From Jaapia argillacea MUCL 33604 (lineage: Eukaryota; Basidiomycota; Agaricomycetes; Jaapiales; Jaapiaceae): a stretch of DNA of 64,000 nt. Both the position numbers and the translations under genes were made by a program. Below are positions 1 through 12,715 of this stretch, piece after piece. The notes below the pieces were generated by a model. That model worked only from the letters and a program-made list of their open reading frames with translations, made no database searches and had not been told where the DNA came from. Every line of letters starts with the position of its first letter. The stretch's first letter is position 1. The DNA is taken from the NCBI GenBank assembly GCA_000697665.1, contig KL197710.1, positions 232,078 to 296,077 of the forward strand. The letters run 5' to 3'.

Positions 1-18
1 CATCATTGTTGGGTGCAG

Positions 19-285
19 CAAAATGGTGGAGAGGAAGAGTATGAAGACGATGAAGACGCAGATGAAGATGACGAGTACACCGAAGAGACGAAAGCGCAGT
101 ACGTCACTGCCACTGCCAAAGACAAGGCCCTTCCCGTTGTCGCTGAAGCGGGCGTGAAACGATCTCGAGGTGAGATCGATGAGGATGAGGAGCCTGGCGT
201 CATTGGAAGTGCCAGTTCGGCTGGGGAAGGGGTCGAGGAGGAGGGTGGTGACGACGAGCAAGGTGCCAAACGTGTCAAGGTTTGA
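19..285 (+). CDS. Acidic C-terminal tail of a partial protein (ANP32-like?)
   Basis: Only the 3' end of this gene lies in the window. A good acceptor (GTGCAG) ends at 18, and the exon reads in frame from there to a TGA at 283-285. The encoded tail is about 88 residues, very rich in Asp and Glu, and contains two basic patches, KRSRGE and the terminal AKRVKV, which look like nuclear localisation signals. Acidic tails followed by KR-type signals are typical of ANP32/leucine-rich acidic nuclear phosphoproteins and of some histone chaperones. The domain that would decide this lies outside the window, so the family name is only a guess. It converges on the dehydrogenase that ends at 456. Confidence 0.55.
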   Translation, partial: QNGGEEEYEDDEDADEDDEYTEETKAQYVTATAKDKALPVVAEAGVKRSRGEIDEDEEPGVIGSASSAGEGVEEEGGDDEQGAKRVKV

Positions 286-455
286 CAGACCCAAAGCGAA
301 GCTCGACAGAGTTCGACACGTCCGCAGTAGTATTTTGGACATTATTCCTAACTTTTATTCCCATAACGCCTCGTCGATTTTGTGCTCTGATTGTTTGTGC
401 TTTGTTGTAAAGATATCCAGCTATTTATTCTGTCATCGTCCCCGCTTGGTCCAAA

Positions 456-1538
456 CTAGAACTGTACACCTCGCGTCAACGCCCCGTCTACGAGCAAGTT
501 CGTCCCAGACGTGAATGAGCTGGCAGGACTGGCAAGGAACACCACACTCTTCGCCATTTCCTCAGCGGTCCCCATTCTACCTGTTGGATTCAGAGCCAAT
601 GCCTTGCGGTAAAGTTCCGGGTTGTTGCGCTTGATATCATCCCAAACGCCACCCTCGAAGAAAGTGTTCCCGGGGCTGACAGTATTGCTATTGGCCAGAA
701 AAGGGGGGTTGGATGATGTTATTTTGAGACTGAGAGCGCGCGGTGAGAGATGAACTCACACCCGAATTCCCTCAGGAGCAAGTGTGTAGGCCAACTGCTG
801 AGAGTAGTGGATCAGTGCTGCTTTAAATGTCCCTGAAATTTCTCGAGAGTCAACGTTGGGCTGAAGCCGTTGAGAAGGTCGTACGAACCATAGGGGCCAG
901 CTGCAGAAAAGTCGATTTCTTTTCCAGACACCGACGAGCTGTAATAAAGAACCAAAAAGATGAATATTGTGGGAAGAGCAGCCAAATGGCCGAAGAATGC
1001 GGGACAAACATAGTCACAATCGACGCAGCCTTGGATTTTCGCAGGTACGGCAGGGTAACCTCGACTAAGTTTACGAATGCCATCATGTCCACATCGAAAG
1101 CCGACTTCCAATTCTCTGGCGTAGAGGCGATAAGCAACGCAGAGACTTAACGGGTATAGTTGGTACGTTAATAACTTGAATGACCAGCTAATAGGTCCAG
1201 GTTTCACATACCATTGCTGACAACGATATCAACTCCGCCAAACAACTGAGCGCTGCCTTTCACCCAACCATCCAAAGCGTCCTTGTTAGCAACGTCGAGT
1301 GCCGTGAATACTGCCTTCCCCCGGTACTGGCCCGAAGAGAACCTGTCTTTCTCGCCTTGCGGTTCAGATCTTGCGCAATATGCGACATTACTTCCTTCCT
1401 CAAGGAAGTGCTCAACGATGGCTCGGCCAATGCCTTTAGTGCCACCTGCAAAGAGATTAGGGAACAGAGACAGCGGAATCGATATCGAAGAATCGCACCA
1501 GTGACCAAAACCGTCAAGCCATCGAGCTGGAGGTGCAT
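456..1538 (-). CDS. Short-chain dehydrogenase/reductase (SDR), multi-exon
   Basis: NAD(P)(H)-dependent oxidoreductase of the classical SDR family; the substrate cannot be told. The first in-frame ATG is at 1538-1536 and begins MHLQLDGLTVLVTGA. After an intron the glycine-rich cofactor loop completes as TGA-GGTKGIG (TGxxxGIG). Further exons give LDVANKDALDGWV and DIVVSN, then LPYLRKSKAASIVTM before the catalytic region. Splicing across the intron that ends near 838 joins PY to GTFKAAL, which rebuilds the catalytic YxxxK as YGTFK. A conserved SPGNTFFEGG follows, and the C terminus is SGTNLLVDGALTRGVQF before TAG at 458-456. The length of roughly 270 residues is normal for the family. Confidence in the family is high; exact exon borders around 740-1230 are less sure. 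Confidence 0.85.
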
Positions 1539-2082
1539 GGTGCGAAAACTGCGAAGTTCTCGATCGTGAAACAAGCGAGAGGATGCAGACGGAAGTACGA
1601 GGAAACGTTGCTCTCAGCCTCCCGCCTAAGAATAAGAGCCCTCGCGATAAGGATTAGAACCCGTCAAACCCACGCCTTATCGAACTCATCGTTGGGTCGC
1701 AAAAAGCATGCCATATCAGATGGGTTATAGACGCGAATCCGTGGTACAGGGAGTGACTATCAGCAGCAGGTGAGTAGGTTCTCGGACAAAGGCAACAACA
1801 AAGTTCCAGATGGAAGCAAAATGAACGACTGGATATGAAAATGAAGCGAGGGAGTTATAGAGCATATAGTGTACAAACTCAACAAGTGACTTTAGAACCA
1901 AGGTACCCTGTTCCACTGAACCCAAGAAGCAGTCGAATAACCAACCAACCCTTGCGGGTGACACTATACATCCATTTCAAGTCGTTTTGAAGTATGGGGA
2001 CCGTCGAGGCCTGGATATCGACGACCTGAAGGACGTCCAATCACGCGGATCTAATCCTGTTTCAAGCGCTGTATACAGAAAA
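1539..2082. other. Intergenic, 5' side of the SDR gene and 3' side of CorA
   Basis: About 540 nt lying between two minus-strand genes. It would hold the promoter of the dehydrogenase and the 3' UTR of the CorA gene. Open frames here are short and none shows a recognisable domain. I see no clear TATA box or repeat. Confidence 0.5.
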
Positions 2083-4558
2083 TTAGTAGAAGTTCACTGT
2101 ACGCAGAACGGCGGCACAAGCCTTTGCCACGTTCTTCGCGATCACTTTCTTCTGCAAGAAATGACACAGCCTGACCAAATCTGGCCACATGAACAGCGCC
2201 ACAACAGCGACCACGCAGGGCATCGCGATCTCCCAAAACCTAAGAAGGATGAGGATGAGATCCCAAAAAGACGATGGAGCGAAGACTAACATCCTATCGG
2301 AGTGGTTTTGAACCGACCAGAAGTTATGGAAGTTCATACCCTATCACATATCGCGATGACAGTCAGATGTGAAGCCACATACATGGCTTATAACTCACAA
2401 AGTATCCAGAAAGGAAGGTGAGGGGCAAGAAGATGATAGTGACCAGGGTAAGCCTCCGCCTAAGGGGGGAAAAAAGGTTGAGAGTCTATAGATAAGAGAA
2501 CCAAGAAACGACAAACATGACTTCATTCGTTTGACAAGCAGTCATCTTCATACCGTGCAGCAACGGTCATATTCTAGCTGATAAGCGATATTATGGGTAC
2601 TCACGTTGAAGGTGAAATTGATCAAATTTTCTGCAACAGTGGCAAACATGTCCAAGCTCCCAAGGATATACTCCATATGATCAACTACGTCGGCCTACCG
2701 TCCGTATCTCAGAATCATATCACTGTAGGACAAAGAGGCAAATAAACTCACCAGGTAGATCTTGGACTTGTGGCTCATGAAGCCTTGGACTTTGACTTTT
2801 TCATCGAACTTCTCGGGATCGATGAGAGCGGCGCAGCGATCAACGTCGTATCGTCGAAGACCATAAACGAGGGTCCGAATGGGTTCCAGAGTGCGTTTGT
2901 AGAGACTCAGATCGCCAGAAATGATGTGCACTGTAAATATTGATTCAGCATGTATCAAGACGAAAGCCAATGAGACTTGTACACACGGGCTCGAACAGTC
3001 TTCATTTTCGGCCTCATCAATACCTGCTCCTCGAGCTTCAGTATTTTACCTTGATATTCATCAATGATTTCTAGGGCAGCATCGACGACTATCGGATTTT
3101 TAAAGCAATCAGCATAGATATCCCCAACGCAGAAGCCAACCACAGGTGTGGGGAAAGGATACTAACTGAGATCTAGCAAACTTTGCACCAACAAGGAGGC
3201 ATCGGCGCTGATCCTCAACGTAGTATCAGGTGCCCGCAAGCGAGCGGCGATTGGGGCTGTTAATTCGAGAGATGGTGTGTGGTTGATGGATATCACCGTG
3301 CCTACAACCGAATTCCAGTCAATATCGGAGGGTAGGTCTTGGGAAAGGAAAGTAACTCGCCGTCTCGCAACAAGAATATACACATGGGAGCTATTTTGAC
3401 AGGCACCCGGCCGTCTTTTTTGAGCTCGTCAACAGTGAGAACATATTGCTCCCTCTTGCGATTCTGACATCAGGGAACACGTCAAATATAAAGTCCGGTA
3501 AGCGATAAGTGAGACGACTCACGGCAGTCATCTTCCTGATGAGTTGAGTCCGTGCAGGGGCAGGTATTTTCAAAGTATCGGCCTCCACCATCTCCACATC
3601 GAAGCCTGGTTTCTCTGAGAATGTAGCATCCCGTCGAAGAGTTCCATTCCTTCTCTTCGTCGAGAACCTGCTGTTCAGTCCAGTTGAAGAACCTCCCCCA
3701 AATTGGGTCTTCTCGTCGTCAGAGTTGGTCCGGTCGTCCTCAAGGCTGTTTTGCATTGGGTCTGGAGAGGCAGAGCGAGGCAAGTCGGTGTAGGTTGAAG
3801 CAGCAACGGAAGCTTCGGAGGGAGCGAGAGTGTGGCAGAGGACGCGGAGGAAGAGGTGCTTGGAGTAGTAGTCGGCTTTGGAGCGTGCATGACCTCGTTG
3901 ATGAAGGACATCCTCCAACGCCAAGGGATGGAGGTCTGCCAAAGAGCACAATCAATTCAAGATCAAGCCCTTGGTATCAAGAGTGCCACGAACCGTATTT
4001 GATTGCCAAGGCGCTCATGACATCCCAGCTGATACCGCCCACGTTGATCCATCTAACCTTGACCCAAGGCTCCCGAGTGCTTGCGCGCTTATCTCTGAGC
4101 AATTCAACGAACTCCGAGTTGGTCATCTTTCCGGTACTAATGTTCGTGCCCGAGTAGTCAATAACCTCGATCACGCACTTCTCCCTCAGGTGCCCATAGG
4201 TAAGGAAGGCCGAGTGTCGACGAGGGTCAACACCGGGTTCAGCGCCCACTGCACCAGCAGTGGTCGCAGTGATCATCGACCGCATATGTATGACCTTGCG
4301 AACGGAGGCGCGGAACCTCTCCTTGGGCGTCATTGTTGGGCGCGTTGGTATGTCTGCGGGAGCAGAGTAAATTTCGGCAGGGGCTTGAGGGGGAAAACCA
4401 TGTCGGTTGGTATTTTCGTTATCGGTCGTTGCAGGAGGCAGAACTTGGAGGGAAGGTCGCGGCTGTTCTGCTGGTGAAGTAGGCGCGACGTCGTACTCTT
4501 CGTCGAGGTCGGGGGTCAACGACCGACCCTCATCGCTGAAACTGTTTTCGCGAGGCAT
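2083..4558 (-). CDS. CorA-type magnesium transporter, multi-exon
   Basis: Divalent cation channel of the CorA/MIT family, expected in a cellular membrane as a pentamer. The start ATG is at 4558-4556 (MPRENSFSDEGRSL). A disordered N terminus leads into VKVRWINVGGISWDVMSAL, then after an intron DLHPLALEDVLHQRGHARSK, the typical CorA cytoplasmic entry. Middle exons encode helical stretches such as DEYQGKILKLEEQVL and the RRYDVDRCAALIDPEKFDE region. The first membrane helix, LTLVTIIFLPLTFLSGYF, is spliced to GMNFHNFW, recreating the diagnostic GMN selectivity motif at about 2330. A second helix follows (IAMPCVVAVVALFMW), and the protein ends in a short tail at 2083. About 600 residues, much longer than bacterial CorA because of the N-terminal extension, as in fungal members. 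Confidence 0.85.
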
Positions 4559-7500
4559 GTATGCGTCCTGTCGAGATTGAAGAAATTAGCTCCAAGACCC
4601 TTGGCGGTCTTGTTCAAGGGGGACAAGGCACAGGTTGCGAGGCTGAACCCAAGCTGAGCCAAAGAAGTGGTGACCGGACGGTGATGCCCCTGCATGACAC
4701 CGGTAGCTCGTATGATTTTGAGGTCCACGGCCCATGAGTTTGTCTAAGAACGGTCTACTCCGAAATTTAAACCTGTATCTGATAAGCAATGTCAGTCTGT
4801 AATTATCAGATTGTAACTCAGGACTACGGAATCCAGGAATAACTGACTCTTCCAAGTCGATAACCGCAACATCGTCTTGCAAATGTTTTCAAGCACTTGG
4901 ATTAGAACAACGAGTTCTTCGTAGTAGGCCAAACCACCCACTTTCCGGATGTTATGCCTCGCCGATGGCGATGAAAGGGCCCGTAAAACGCGGAGGCTAA
5001 CCTGATGCGATAAATGAGTTGTCTTTCGGAGGTTTCGTGAAAACAGGCGGTGATCCGCCGCATCGTGTCTGCCACGAGGAGTCGACACGGAGCAAGGAAG
5101 GCACCGATCCTCCTGGGTATTCAGTTTGGCTCTGAAGTCTTAAAGCACTCGTCGAGTAGGTATACAACAGACATTGAAAGAAGGCTTGCGAATAGCAGAA
5201 CAAATCCATTCTGAGCATTGAAGAGGAACCGATGTGAAAGCAAATGGAAACTCATACGGACAACACAAAAACCATCACAATGGGCGAGATACATACTCCG
5301 ACGCAGTGTTCAGCTCGTGGATGCCGTGCAGCGACATAAGTATGAGGCGGTGAGAGGGGTTCATCGAAGAGGCTCGAAAAAGTCCGATGATGACGTCGCT
5401 CCTCGAGTCACCAATACTCCATCCAGTTCCTGGCCGAGGTGGACGATGCTGAAGAACCCTAAGCTGCATCCATGGGGCGATAGAGGAGCTGGACAAGTTT
5501 CGGTGGGAATCGGATATATCATTTGATTGAGCGAAGGTCAAGAAGGCCAGGTCCCAGTGGTTTCCTTCAGCGAGGCGATGACAGAGGTATGACAGTTGAA
5601 TGACGCTGGTCGTTACAAGTCGACAAAGTGCTGGTGGTGTGCGGATAAGGGATACGCTTGGACATACGAAATTGCTGAATCAAGGAAACCAAAGTGGACG
5701 CATCTTTTCAGGGTCATACACAGCAAGACCGAGTCGAAAGAAAGCCAGAGCGAGAAGCGATGTCGAGCTAGGAGTTATATGGCCAATCGCGAGATGGAGT
5801 GGGTCACCGCAATGAGTACCATCTTGCATGTACTGCCAAGGGATACAATTTCGAGGGGCAGGGTGAAGGGGTGTCCAACTGATTGTCCAGGATGATGCGA
5901 CGTCGAGGAAAAGTTCGGACAAAGCCCAACGACTCGCCATCCAAATATACCAAGTTACCAGGCCCATATCTCCTTCGGCCGACACCCATAAGCGCCCAAT
6001 CCCAAGTGGGGATTAGCGGTCCGGACAAAGCTCGCAGGGCGTGGGCCGTAAACATCGCACATACAAACTCACAGGCAAGCAGTCAGGCACGAGGTGGGGT
6101 GCATAACCTTTGTGGGTTAAGGCAAGTCAATACAGTCATAACTCAAAGAGTTAAACCCGTTTTGAGTCGATACGATCGGGTAGATTGGCGCTGGCGAAGC
6201 TAATATCTTTCCCTTAGCTCACAGAGGGAAGTAGAGCGTTGGTTTGATGTGAAGATACTTGACGCGAGGAGTGACGTTGCCAGAAAAGGTTCGGGCGTTG
6301 CAGATAATTCGGGACCACGCCCTTCCAGGTCTACTGTGCGGCTGGTCGTCGCGATGAAAACGTCTTGTGGCGTAATCGTCCTCGAGGTGGGTGTCCCAGA
6401 CGGATAGCGACGCAACTGGAGATGGTAAATCAAACCGCTTTGCCACGAGGCCTGGCAGTGGCGGTCACTCATGTGGAACGAAGTTGTGGTCCAAACAGGC
6501 TGGTGGGCGGTCAACAAGTGAGCAGAGACTTGTAGGCACAAGTCCCCGAGGCCGGTGCCACGGATGTTTTGGAAACTTGAAAGATGGGCAGCCCCGTAAG
6601 ACCGCGATCCGGAAAATGAAGGTTGGGTTCATCGCGTCGTGTGTGATTGACCCAGGGTAGGAGACGCTCGTCCAAGAACTTGGGAACTGAATAGCTGATG
6701 GGTATCACTTCCCCTTGGGTCATTGGCAGTGTATAACAGTGCAGGGTCAACTGTGAAGGGAGATCAGGTGCTGGATTCATCCTCAATCAAAGCAGTTATG
6801 GGCGCCAGCTGGTGTGGTAAACGGTCCGATCGAGTCAAGGTAAGTAGTTGTGGCAGCTGTCAAGAGTGAGAACACAGCCACGGAACGAGGTAAGCCATGT
6901 GCGTAGATGGCCGAGGTTCGAGAACTGGACATTGTCCGAAAATACGGGGTGATGATGACTCCGGTAATCGAGTTGACCAGCTGATGCAAGTGCCTGCGGC
7001 CAATGCTTGATCAAGGCGGGTGCATAATGAAACCGCGCCCAATAATTGCGTGCTTCACTGCTTGCATTGTGAAGAGTCAGGGATTCGGTGATTCGAAGAA
7101 TCCGAAGGAATAACAAAGACTCACTTTACATCGTGTCCACTGTCCACGCTGTCCTTGGTCGCTGGATTTGTTGGAAGGACAGCCTAATTGTGACCAGTGA
7201 CCAAAACAACCTCAACAAAGGCATGTATAAGGACGTCAAGTTTGACAGAATCACAAAACGGCCTGTCCAACTTCCACTATTCGGTTCGAGTACTTGATGG
7301 TAGTGACACTCAAGGCAAAGGAGCCGAAATATCAATTCCCGGCATGTTGTTTTGAATGGAAACGATTCTGATGGGTTTCGCACAGAGACGAGAAAAGTTC
7401 ACGGAGCGGTGTTGCGGGCTTGCGTTGATAGGTTGGTAAGCTTGAACGACGTCCCAGCCGAAGTTCTCCCTTCAATCGATGAGAGAAAGATGCTGAGGTG

Positions 7501-8124
7501 GATGGTGAGTCGAATAGTAGAAAGAAGGCACGTTTAACCCGGCTCTGAAGGGCTCGTGTACGTGAAGCTGGTTGGTTGAAACAACAACGGCATGATCTGG
7601 CATGAGCCCAGAAGATTGGTGGCTGGCGTGATGTAACGGAGTCACACGGGTTTGGCGAAAGGTTCGTTAAAGAACAAGCGACTCCATCAACCTGTGATTC
7701 TATGAGGAGCATATGACGAACAACGTGAACAACACCGCGATGGTGCGCAAAAGTCTGCTAGTCGTAGCCCTTGCCTTGAATATTTCTCGTCGATTCGGAG
7801 TTGCGGTCGACGCAACCAGGTGGGACAAGTTGCACGTCTAGATCTCGATTTCCCGATGTAATCGAGATAAAATGCGAAAATTAAGACTGGCCTGGATAAA
7901 TGTGACGTACCTGTCCAAAAGTAGAAAATAAATATTTCTTCGTGAGTAAACAGGAGCAAATCGGGGTGGGTGACATCGAGTGTGGGCCACGGCCAGCTGA
8001 ACCAGTGTTGCTTCAGCTGGACCTGTTGCTCTTTATTCCTGCCTAATACCTGGTCTGCAGGCCTGCTCTTTCCTTAATCCCCCCTCCGCTGGGCTGCGAC
8101 ACTGGATATCTACTTCACGCTGTA
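4559..8124. other. Gene-poor stretch with shattered reading frames; no gene model supported
   Basis: No frame in these 3.5 kb gives a family I recognise. On the minus strand several 60 to 110 codon pieces look protein-like, with hydrophobic or leucine-rich composition: near 6835-7116 (VQFSNLGHLRTWLTSFRG), 6511-6786 (SVPKFLDERLLPWVNHTRR), 5680-6055 and 7126-7383. Plausible splice sites exist, for example CAG followed by GTACGT near 7910, but I could not join the pieces into one convincing frame. It may be the remains of an F-box/leucine-rich or membrane-protein gene, or a low-expression gene with many introns. The right end would hold the promoter for the gene starting at 8125. Confidence 0.35.
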
Positions 8125-11100
8125 ATGACCTTGCTGGGCTTATTCCAGAAACGCGACAAGCACCAGAAGGTTTCCAAGGCTGGCTCAAATGGTTCCCTCG
8201 CGGCAGAAGCACCGCTCAGCAGAGCTACTTCTACCAATACGGAGGAGTTGGTTGACACGGAGTACATTCTCCCAAGCTCGAGTACCCCGGCATCTCACAA
8301 CGGAAATGGATTTTACAAGGGTCCACCCACCGCCTCTTCTAGTAAGGTCAAGTTGCCGGGATTCCGAAGGCAGCACGCCGCAGCACCACTTCCAGATTCA
8401 CATTCAAACGGAGCTCCCACACGCGTTTCTAAATCCTCTAACTTTTCTAGTGCGGACTCAGCAGAGACAGATGCTGATCTCTTGCAAGTCCCACCTGACA
8501 GGAAATCGCTATTCACCTCGTTTGGAGGCGACCGCTCCACCAGATCCCTCCCGGACCCTCGTCCCAGTAACGACTCTCACGTTTCCATGCGCAAGGTTAG
8601 TATAACCAGCACTGAGGCGTCCCCACCACCGGGGTCCACTGGCAAAAAGTCGGGGGGATTGTTTGGTTGGGCGCGTAGAGAGCGGACGAAGTCGAAAGCA
8701 GCGGAACCACCACCACCGCCGACGATCGAGTCCTTCAACCTAAAGTCGTTCAGACACGTTACTCCAGAGCCCCCGGCCTTACCCACAGCCGCCGCTCTGC
8801 CTCCTCCACTTCGACCTAGAGGGAATAGCAACGCCTCTGATACATCACAACGTATATCTGTGGCCGCTTTTCGAGAGGCTCAGGCCAGACGGAGCCAAGC
8901 AGGTTCACCTGTGCAATCGTTGAAGCCCCCATCAACACTTGATCTACCTCTCATATCACGACCTTCGCCTGCAATCACGACCACACCACGAACGCAAAGC
9001 GAGACGAAGGTACCGACGTCCGCTTCTGCCCCTCCCTCTCATTTACGTTCACCACCACGAAGAGCCACCGCCCCCGCCCCCGCCGTCGCCTCTCTCTCAA
9101 CCACCTCCGAATCAGAATCCGAGGAGTCAGAATCCGACGAAGAGTCCCCTTCACGAGCAGCGCGGCATCGAACTATTACTCGAGCATCAGCAAAGGCGAA
9201 ATCCGAGCTCGGCCACTCATCACCGTCGTCCAATAGGACCATCACCCGTCTTTCGTCAGCAAAACACGGTCAACAGACACTATCATCTGGCACAGCAGCT
9301 TCTGGCCCTTCTCCAGAATCGACTCGGACGCCATCAATCTCTGGAACTACTATAAGCCGCTCATCGACGGTCTATAGTCGCAAGCGGGCGTCAGTCTCTA
9401 CCTCAGCCCTTCAACCCAACGCTGCTGCTAAACGTGCTTCCGCTGTGATAACAGCGAACTCAGCCATGGCAGCCGCCCTAGGTGAGCTCTCTTCGCCTAA
9501 TTCTTCCATATACAAGTATGAATCGACGTTCTCCCACCACGCCCGTTTTAGCTTCAGGACCTCCGTTTTCATCTCACAAGCGCGTACCCGCTCATGACTC
9601 TGACACCGACGAGTCAGCTTCGGGCAGTGATAGTGAAGATGATGCTCCTCTCTCCTCTCTCCTCAACCCGAAACGACCTGGGACGGCCATGTCCCACACC
9701 AGCACTTCTACATCTCGATCAGCGATGATGAAGAGGGCGCCTGCGAAACCACTTATTGATATCAATTCTTTAACGCATGGTGCGCCGCCAACACTCCCAC
9801 ATCGTGACGAAATGCAGGACGAAAAGGAAAAGGAGAAGCCGAAGAACGAGAAGCCGCAGGAGAAGCCGAAGCCAAGAGAAAAGGAAATCTTCTCACCTAC
9901 TAATGTTAGCGCTCGACTCGCTACATTGGCCAAAGGTATCGGGTCTAAATCGGCAGAGAACCTCATCGAGCGGGGTTTAGACAGTAGCTTGTCATCCGCT
10001 GCTCGTCCCAGACCGAGGAGGGAGACAATGTCCCCGCCTTCCTCTGCGCGATTCAGTAACTTCGACCAACTCTCCTTGTCTCCTTTCCCTTCGCCTATGC
10101 TCTCCCCCAAAAGCCCTGAGAGTCAGAGCGTTCTGACGAGTTCTCCCACGTCGTTGTCGCCTTCGCCGCTTGCGAGCCCCACTGAGAGCGCAACGAAACG
10201 GATATTCCCCACACCTGTTCGATCATTATCTCCACCTCCATCCTTCACTGTCACTTCACGGCCACAGTCACATCACCCTTCACCTCCCTCTGCTCCATCC
10301 GTCGCTTCGTCTTCATCTTCCATAAATCATCCACCGGCGTCGGCTCCCCATTTCCACCCTTCCACAGCTCCCCGAAAATCGAGCTTTGCATCTGCGTCTT
10401 CCTCGGCCTCTCCTTCCCCCTCTTCGAATCCCTCCGCACCTCGACAATCGAGCTATGGTCTAGGGTCTCCTCCCGCATCTTCTGCTCCTTCCAATTCTCC
10501 CGCACCTCGAAAATTGACCAATTCGGCTTTGTCGTCCCCTGCAGCCTCTCCTCCTTCTTCGAACGCACCTGTGCCCCGCAAGTCTACGTCTTCTTCGGCC
10601 TCTTCCCCTTCTACAGTGTCCGGGTCGGGCAGACCTACCCTGGTCTCATTAATCCCAGCCTCCGCTACCGGTTTTGGCAATGCTCCCATTCCCAACAAAC
10701 CGTTCGCACCCCATCCACGCATCTTGAGAGGGAACAGTCCTTCTAGTTCCACGGGTGATTCGAGTAGTGGTCGTGCGCCCTACACTCCGAGAGATGGGAG
10801 CGAATATGGGAACGATAGAGACCGCGATCGATGGGATGCGAAGAGCGCTGCTAGTGCGAAGAAGAGTCATAGGAAGAGTGGGAGCGTCAGTTTCGAGGAC
10901 GAGCTGGATGCACGGGGAAGGAGTGGTGCTATTGCGAGAGAGAGGATGGAGAAGGTTGATATCGAGGTCGAGGAAAATCGGAGACGGGAAAGAAGGAGGA
11001 GTGAGGCGAAGGCTGCGATCGAGGTAAATTGTTTCCACTAATCTGTCTCACAGTGCTTCGAGCTAACGCGTTTTTGCTGTAGCTGGGGAACATCGTCAAC

Positions 11101-11964
11101 GGCCGGGGACCTATGCTGGACGACGATGACGATGACGAAGATCCTCGTATGTCTACCAATATGGGCCCAAGAATGCAGCAGATGATGAATCCCATGATGG
11201 GTATGGGCGGTGGGATGGGAGGTATGAACTTGTCGCCGCAACCTGGTGGACAAATGAACTGGGGGGGATGGCAGTCACAAATGCCCACAGGACAACAGCC
11301 AATGCTCTCACCTCAACAGTTTATGATTCCACCTCCACCTCCCAACGCCGACCCCAATTACTTTGCTGCTCATCAGCATGCCATGATGATCGCCAAGCAA
11401 GCCTATCAGTACGCCGTTGCTCAGCAAGCGATGGCTGCCGCTGCGGATGAGTGGGAACGTGGATCGTCCTTCGGTGGTAGCAGAGCGCCCTCATCGTACA
11501 TGGGTGGCGGCGGCGGTTTTGGAATGGGAAGTCCAGGAATGGGTTGGGGAGGTCAGAACATGATGTTCCCAGGTGCTGCGATGTCGATGTATGCTGGGAG
11601 TGCCGTTGGTGATACGGCGAGTGATGCGGGTGGGTGGGCTTCGAAGAGTGTTTACGGGGAGGCATTCGGACCTTCGGCTGGGAATCGCTCGGGATTCTTC
11701 GTTCAACAACAACAGGCGAGCTATGCGAGATCAGACTTTGGGACGAGCGGTCAATCATCGCAGGATCAGCAACGTCGTCGGCAGGGACAGCAGCAGCAAC
11801 AGTCGCCTTCAGGAGGTGGTGGTGGGAGAGGAGGTCAGAGACCACGGACCAAGTCAATTCCCGAAGCACCTGAATCTCCGACTCGTCCCTCCTTTCCTGG
11901 CCAACGAAAGGCTGGTCCACCCTCGAGTTGGTCGGCGCGGTACCAAACTGCCCTGAGGGACTGA
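8125..11964 (+). CDS. Large Ser/Pro-rich, mostly disordered protein, 1234 aa
   Basis: I place three exons: 8125-9481, 9558-11023 and 11083-11964. The first intron (76 nt, GTGAGC...TTCAG) is the one that links the frames, giving ALG-PPFSSHKRV; an acceptor six bases earlier also keeps the frame. The second is GTAAAT...TGTAG. The product is 1234 residues and almost entirely low complexity: Ser/Pro/Thr-rich for about 900 residues with repeated SAPRKS-like and SPSSS motifs, then a charged helical segment (ERMEKVDIEVEENRRRERRR) around residues 910-940, then an acidic DDDDDDED run and a Met/Gly/Gln-rich C-terminal third with MGMGGGMGGM and polyglutamine. No catalytic domain is visible. Composition suggests a cytoskeletal, cell-polarity or RNA-binding scaffold, but this is inference only. 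I do not recognise an orthologue. Confidence 0.75.
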
Positions 11965-12715
11965 TTGATCCTTGGGGTGGTTATTCTTTCGTCTTCTTCT
12001 TTTCCGTGGATGTCGAGTTTTCGCCTCTTCCATCGTTCCAACGACTCCTGTTCCGCTTTGCATCTATAGAGCGAATTAGGAGGAGGTACTGGATTTTCCT
12101 TCTTCCGTTTTTTCCACCTACCGACCTTTATGCGGCCGCCGCGCACGCAACTGGTGGAGAAGTTACTACCTACTATTGTTGTCGTTTGGATTTCATCAAG
12201 AAGTACAAAGAGACTTTAATCTCCACGGACTCCCAGAATCCAGACATTGGGACAAGAGCCGTAGTAATTTTGTTGGTTTGCTTTTTTTTTTCGCATTTTT
12301 GCATCATCACCCCCCTACATCCACCATCACCCATCGTCGTTCCTTCCCCTCTTGTTACGCCTTGCATCGTAATATATCCAACACGCACACCCGCCTCTTT
12401 TGCATTAACAATTTTCCCAAACTCATCGTCTCGTATTGACTATTCACTTTGATCATGTTTATTCGAGTTCGAGCTTAGGGAGGCTATTTCTATCACATCG
12501 CAACTAGCCCATTCTCTTGTGATTAAATATCTGCTTTTTGTGATTCTTTTGTATAATAGACAGAGAGCTCTAGCTTTAGGGGTACAATGGATTGAACGAA
12601 TACAGAAGCCCCATAATTGTATCGAGACGGTTACAACAAGGAGTGTTGATACAAGACAGTGGTGGCATGGTGGCAAGAGATAGCGAACGAACAACGCGAG
12701 ACACGAGACTCGGAG
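11965..12715. other. Convergent 3' region
   Basis: About 750 nt between two converging genes. It is pyrimidine-rich with a run of T at about 12282-12293. It probably contains the 3' UTRs of the disordered protein and the Sec14-like gene; no coding signal is seen. Confidence 0.5.

Noticed and set aside
3-278. Ser-rich frame on the minus strand
   Set aside because: It is the mirror image of the acidic tail coded on the plus strand (GAA/GAG read as TTC/CTC).
6900-7300. tRNA-like B boxes (GGTTCGA)
   Set aside because: The copies at about 6907 and 7283 lack the final CC of a B box and have no A box or acceptor stem at the right distance.
4559-8124. Retroelement remains
   Set aside because: No reverse transcriptase, integrase or protease motif and no terminal repeats could be seen, so no element is called.
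9592-10110. 172-codon minus-strand frame
   Set aside because: Shadow of the Ser/Pro-rich disordered protein on the plus strand; no domain and no splice context.
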